A DNA stretch of 17,310 nt from Acidiferrobacteraceae bacterium (GTDB lineage: Bacteria > Pseudomonadota > Gammaproteobacteria > Arenicellales > UBA868). The notes under the pieces were generated by a model. It made no database searches and was not told where the DNA came from. It saw nothing but the letters and a program-made list of their open reading frames with translations. Where the stretch lies: the NCBI GenBank assembly GCA_002721105.1, contig PBJL01000021.1, forward strand, positions 1 through 17,310, in the 5' to 3' direction. This document shows positions 14,019 through 17,310 of this stretch, one piece after another (position 1 is the stretch's first letter; every line of letters starts with the position of its first letter). A program made the translations under genes and the position numbers.

Positions 14019-15827
14019 ATGTTTGTTTGGACCAATTTATCTGCAACACTGAGAAGTATAGGAGTGGCATCCAGTTTCCTCCTAGCCGGACTGAATTCTC
14101 ACGCCTTCGCCGGATTCACATCAGATTGCGTGGAAAGCGCCGACGTATTTGTAGATGATCAAACTGGGACCTTTTTTTCACCCATCACTAGAAAGCAGTT
14201 TGAGGCTGTTGTCGATAATATCGGCTCACTGGCAATGTCAAAAGTTGAAGTAGGACTAAAGCCAAAGAGTGAACTTTCGACCTGTAAAGGAAATGATTTT
14301 AAGGGTGAGTTTACCGGCATCAAAAACGATGAGGGAAGATGTGTTCGGGATGAGTCGGTAACGAATTCAACTCAATCGAAAAGTAGAGAGGGAGCACAGG
14401 GCCTCGTCATTCGGACAGTTTGGAAGGGCGGTCAGCGTGATCTTCGGTTTATAGACAGACCGGCGACACCTGAGGAGGCTAAGGTCAACATCCACTTGAT
14501 GTTGCGTTATTTAAGCAATGGCACGCCCCAGATGACCGTCAGGGGCGATACTTGTGAATTTGAATCCTCTGCCAACATTACGATGAATCCAAGTTTTCCA
14601 GAGCAAGTTCATGGATACGATCAAAACTACAAACACTTTGCGTCATTTGTTGCCCATCAGCTGGTCAAGCTAACTGATGTAGAGGGTTGTAACTTAGGCA
14701 GCGAGGCTAAGAACATTATTGTTCAGATGACGGCGGGAGGTAAGAAACAGGCCGTGCCAGCAGGGTTTGAGTTGCGGTCTAGGGAGGCTGATGCGACGGA
14801 AGACGAACGCTACGAAAGGGCGTCGTACCCGAGTGATAATCCCGAACTGGCGTCAGATGGGAAAGCGGTTGTCGGTATCTTCAATCGACCAACCGAGTTG
14901 ATTTATCGCGTAGAGCACCCCTTATATCCAGAAACATGGGAAGAGATTCACATAAAGAAAATTGAATCTGACTACATCTGTGGTGTCTTTGATCTCGGTG
15001 AGAGAGAAAAAAGTGCGATAGGGTCCCAGTTGATGGACATCCCTTCTGGATCGCTCGATCCAGCTATTCTTCGATTTCGTCTGGACATGGGGAGCTCTTT
15101 CTTTTTGAGAAATCCAGGTCTCTCGTTTCGGGTGCGCTGGTTATCACCGGGCCCGGATGCAACTGTTGTTTCTGAGTCAAAATTTGTCATGGCCTCAGAC
15201 AGTGTGGATGGGGGTATTGCAGAATTTGAGTTGGCTGGGGCCCCTCCTTATCCAACAGAAATCTTACCGGGCCGTTATAAGATTGAGCTTGACTGGAAGT
15301 CGTCCTTAGATACGAGCGTAATTAAAACAATTTCGTTTTTCTGGAGTTCGACGGAAGGTCATAATGTTGCTGATTATTTTGGTGTGCTAGGACCATTACG
15401 ATTAGATTTTCCTTTCAGCAGTGGTCGCCGTGTTTCAACCTATATTATGAGAGAGTATTTTTTACAGCAGAGACTAGAAAAAGAGTTAATTCAATGGGAG
15501 CAATGGCCCGAGCCCCACGCCAGACGATTTGCTGATGGAATACTGTGGCACTTTCGCAATGCAGGGGCATTGCCCTATCTGTCGGCCTGGGATGGCAAAG
15601 ATGGGGTAGCGGCTGAGTTGGTTAGGGCATTGAGTGTTGTAACGGCTGATAATGACTGGGTCATTACTCAGGATGCTGAAACGGCCCTTGAATTTCTCAG
15701 CAAGATCGATCGGATACCGGATAATTTTGATAGGTTTATTGCATTGCGTCGTGCGATGTGTCAATTGTCATCCCAACTGGAAGGGTTGGGTGAGCCGGTG
15801 CCCGCTTTGTGGATGGATTGCCGATAA
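14019..15827 (+). CDS. Exported protein with the CxGND[YF]KG two-cysteine module (602 aa)
   Basis: The family is not recognised. A signal peptide covers residues 1-31 (SFLLAGLNSHAFA). Residues 89-108 read CKGNDFKGEFTGIKNDEGRC, 12 of 20 identical to the segment in the product at 4394, with identical cysteine spacing; similarity seems to continue (QGL..R, then a strand ending in NG). The middle (about 285-445) is rich in beta strands, with immunoglobulin-like phrases such as LSFRVRWLSPGPDATVV and LPGRYKIELDW; the last 130 residues are helical (REYFLQQRLEKELIQWEQW onward). Exported, likely periplasmic. It follows the ATPase gene closely and precedes the last gene by 8 nt. Confidence 0.85.
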   Translation: MFVWTNLSATLRSIGVASSFLLAGLNSHAFAGFTSDCVESADVFVDDQTGTFFSPITRKQFEAVVDNIGSLAMSKVEVGLKPKSELSTCKGNDFKGEFTGIKNDEGRCVRDESVTNSTQSKSREGAQGLVIRTVWKGGQRDLRFIDRPATPEEAKVNIHLMLRYLSNGTPQMTVRGDTCEFESSANITMNPSFPEQVHGYDQNYKHFASFVAHQLVKLTDVEGCNLGSEAKNIIVQMTAGGKKQAVPAGFELRSREADATEDERYERASYPSDNPELASDGKAVVGIFNRPTELIYRVEHPLYPETWEEIHIKKIESDYICGVFDLGEREKSAIGSQLMDIPSGSLDPAILRFRLDMGSSFFLRNPGLSFRVRWLSPGPDATVVSESKFVMASDSVDGGIAEFELAGAPPYPTEILPGRYKIELDWKSSLDTSVIKTISFFWSSTEGHNVADYFGVLGPLRLDFPFSSGRRVSTYIMREYFLQQRLEKELIQWEQWPEPHARRFADGILWHFRNAGALPYLSAWDGKDGVAAELVRALSVVTADNDWVITQDAETALEFLSKIDRIPDNFDRFIALRRAMCQLSSQLEGLGEPVPALWMDCR

Positions 15828-15835
15828 CGCGCCCC

Positions 15836-17310
15836 ATGAAGAAGATTTCTATTTTTTTCTGCCTAGTTTTAATCGGCTTTGGATCAATGTTCATGGGCGC
15901 CGCCTACGGAGCTCAGGAATGTGATGAGGTTAAGGTTAGAATTAAGGGGAAAGCACCGCAAGATGCCTTAAAAAGGATATCGATACAGTTAAAGCTGCAC
16001 GGAAGAGCGTTTACTCAATTTGGCGCTGAGTATGAAAACCAACTGGACATCGCTTGTCTCATTGGCCTTTATATGACAACCGGATTGGATACGAATGTTC
16101 TGGAACGATACATCGCATTGGAGGCTCTGATTCATGACGTCTTCGGCCCTGAAGATCAAAACACAATGCAGGCAATATGGGCATATCAAGATAAACCCTT
16201 CATCGCAGAAAGTATGAGGCGCGAATACTACGCCCATGCTAATTTTTTTCTAGCCGCATTGGCGAATATGTCAGAAGAGATCGGCACGGTAGAACGAATC
16301 GACGGCTTTCCGTATCGCATGATTCAAGATCATGCGTTCTGCAGCGGTGCTATCCGGGACCGAGAGAAGCTTGACCTTCACAGGAGAGCTGTTCAGGAAA
16401 TCAACGTAACCGAAAAAGATTGGTCAGTTTTATCCGAGAGGGAATTTAAACAAAACAAAAAGACGTGGATTGAAAAACCAGAATTAATTGAAGTGTGTGG
16501 TCAAGATAAAATTGTCACGAGCCGTACAGTACAAGCTGTAAGAGACACTTATATAAAGAAGGCAAACGATTTAACACAAACCTATTGGAAAGGATTCCTA
16601 GAGGATGGTAGGACACCCGAGCGTGGATGGAGATCGCTGGATTGGTTGGAGCCCAGTTGTTCGCGCGAGCCAAGCAAGAATGAAAAGCGGATTATCAATA
16701 ACGCAAAGGAAATGGCTAAAGACCTGGATAGCTCGAAATGGTGGCAGCCGAATCAGTATGAGCGATATCGGGAATCATCCAAAATAGCCAATCAGTTGCA
16801 GACGGTAGGAGAACCGAGTTGCCGGGATTCTATTGGAAAAAGATTGACTGGATTTGGTAATGCCATCGACAGCGCACAAGAAGAATTTAGAAATGCTATA
16901 AAAAGTGATCATAGAAAGTATTGGGATGGGCTAGCCAAAGATTCGGAAGATCAGAATCTCAAGGAACGATTAACGAATTATCGATCTTTTATAGCAGAGA
17001 TAACACGGCAACCGGAAAAGTGTGTTGTGCCGAATGAAGAGTTTGAAGCCTTAATTCAATCAGATAGAGACCTTCGCGAAAGTGAGACTCTTACTGAGAG
17101 AGCGCGCGCCTTAAAGAAGATAACCAGTCGTGATCAAAAAAGACTTAACGCATTCTCCGAGGAGTGCGATGGAAAGCCTGCGGTTCTGGCCAAGCTAATC
17201 GTTGAAAGGATAGAGCATTATCGCGCTGAGCTAAAAATAGAGTACAGAACGGAAATACTGAATGCTTGGATTAAGTTCTACAAGACCGGGAAATACGATC
17301 AAGCTTGGTC
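15836..17310 (+). CDS. Large exported helical protein, cut by the right edge of the window (at least 491 aa)
   Basis: The ATG at 15836 opens a frame with no stop to the window end. The product starts with a signal peptide (MKKISIFFCLVLIGFG onward, cleavage near AYGA at residue 25) and then ECDE. The remainder is highly charged, helical and Cys-poor, with long amphipathic stretches in the second half that could form coiled coils. The first 130 mature residues show a weak parallel to the N-terminal region of the product at 1853 (ECD at the mature N-terminus, a D[LI]AC motif, later R[QE]YY). No Shine-Dalgarno is visible in the 8-nt gap after the preceding gene, so translation may depend on re-initiation. 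A downstream TolA_C or PEGA domain could lie beyond the window. No known function. Confidence 0.8.
   Translation, partial: MKKISIFFCLVLIGFGSMFMGAAYGAQECDEVKVRIKGKAPQDALKRISIQLKLHGRAFTQFGAEYENQLDIACLIGLYMTTGLDTNVLERYIALEALIHDVFGPEDQNTMQAIWAYQDKPFIAESMRREYYAHANFFLAALANMSEEIGTVERIDGFPYRMIQDHAFCSGAIRDREKLDLHRRAVQEINVTEKDWSVLSEREFKQNKKTWIEKPELIEVCGQDKIVTSRTVQAVRDTYIKKANDLTQTYWKGFLEDGRTPERGWRSLDWLEPSCSREPSKNEKRIINNAKEMAKDLDSSKWWQPNQYERYRESSKIANQLQTVGEPSCRDSIGKRLTGFGNAIDSAQEEFRNAIKSDHRKYWDGLAKDSEDQNLKERLTNYRSFIAEITRQPEKCVVPNEEFEALIQSDRDLRESETLTERARALKKITSRDQKRLNAFSEECDGKPAVLAKLIVERIEHYRAELKIEYRTEILNAWIKFYKTGKYDQAW

Overview
The window looks like one end of a genomic island in a Gram-negative bacterium, probably a gammaproteobacterium. 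That placement is inferred from the exported, TolA/TonB-type and Dpp-type proteins, the strong AGGAGG ribosome binding sites and the tRNA-Arg(UCG) type; no marker gene fixes the species. Host-type sequence lies at the left edge: the first 111 codons of a biotin carboxylase subunit on the minus strand, its upstream region, and a 50-nt 3' fragment of a tRNA-Arg gene, also on the minus strand. The tRNA lacks its 5' acceptor strand and D arm, which is the usual scar left at the distal end of an element inserted in a tRNA gene. Just inside it lie a nested inverted repeat and a pair of 11-bp direct repeats that could be integrase sites. No integrase gene is in the window.

From about 877 to the right edge every gene I accept is on the plus strand. 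First come a small exported protein of unknown function and a possible 45-codon ORF overlapping it. After a 239-nt gap holding a candidate promoter, a tightly packed run of nine genes begins at 1853 and runs off the window. In order they are: an exported TolA_C-like + PEGA protein; an exported Kre9_KNH-like protein with Gly-Ser linkers and two DLL/WGKAHY/EGR modules; two exported proteins with propeller-like strand patterns; an exported helical protein; a 542 to 550-residue exported protein next to the permease; a fused Dpp/Opp-type permease with a PEGA domain inserted in it; a fused double ATPase; an exported protein sharing a two-cysteine module with the fourth product; and a large exported helical protein, cut by the window edge. 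Four junctions are ATGA overlaps, two genes have very strong ribosome binding sites, and no terminator is visible inside the run.

The transporter has two membrane halves and two complete nucleotide-binding domains, so it should be a working ABC core related to the peptide/nickel import family. No canonical family-5 solute-binding protein is recognisable; the protein before the permease (8510-10162) is the best positional candidate. My inference is that this is an undescribed transporter plus envelope-protein system: the exported proteins would assemble in or beyond the periplasm, and PEGA domains on both the first soluble product and the permease could tie them to a shared ligand or to each other. 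The substrate and purpose cannot be read from the sequence.
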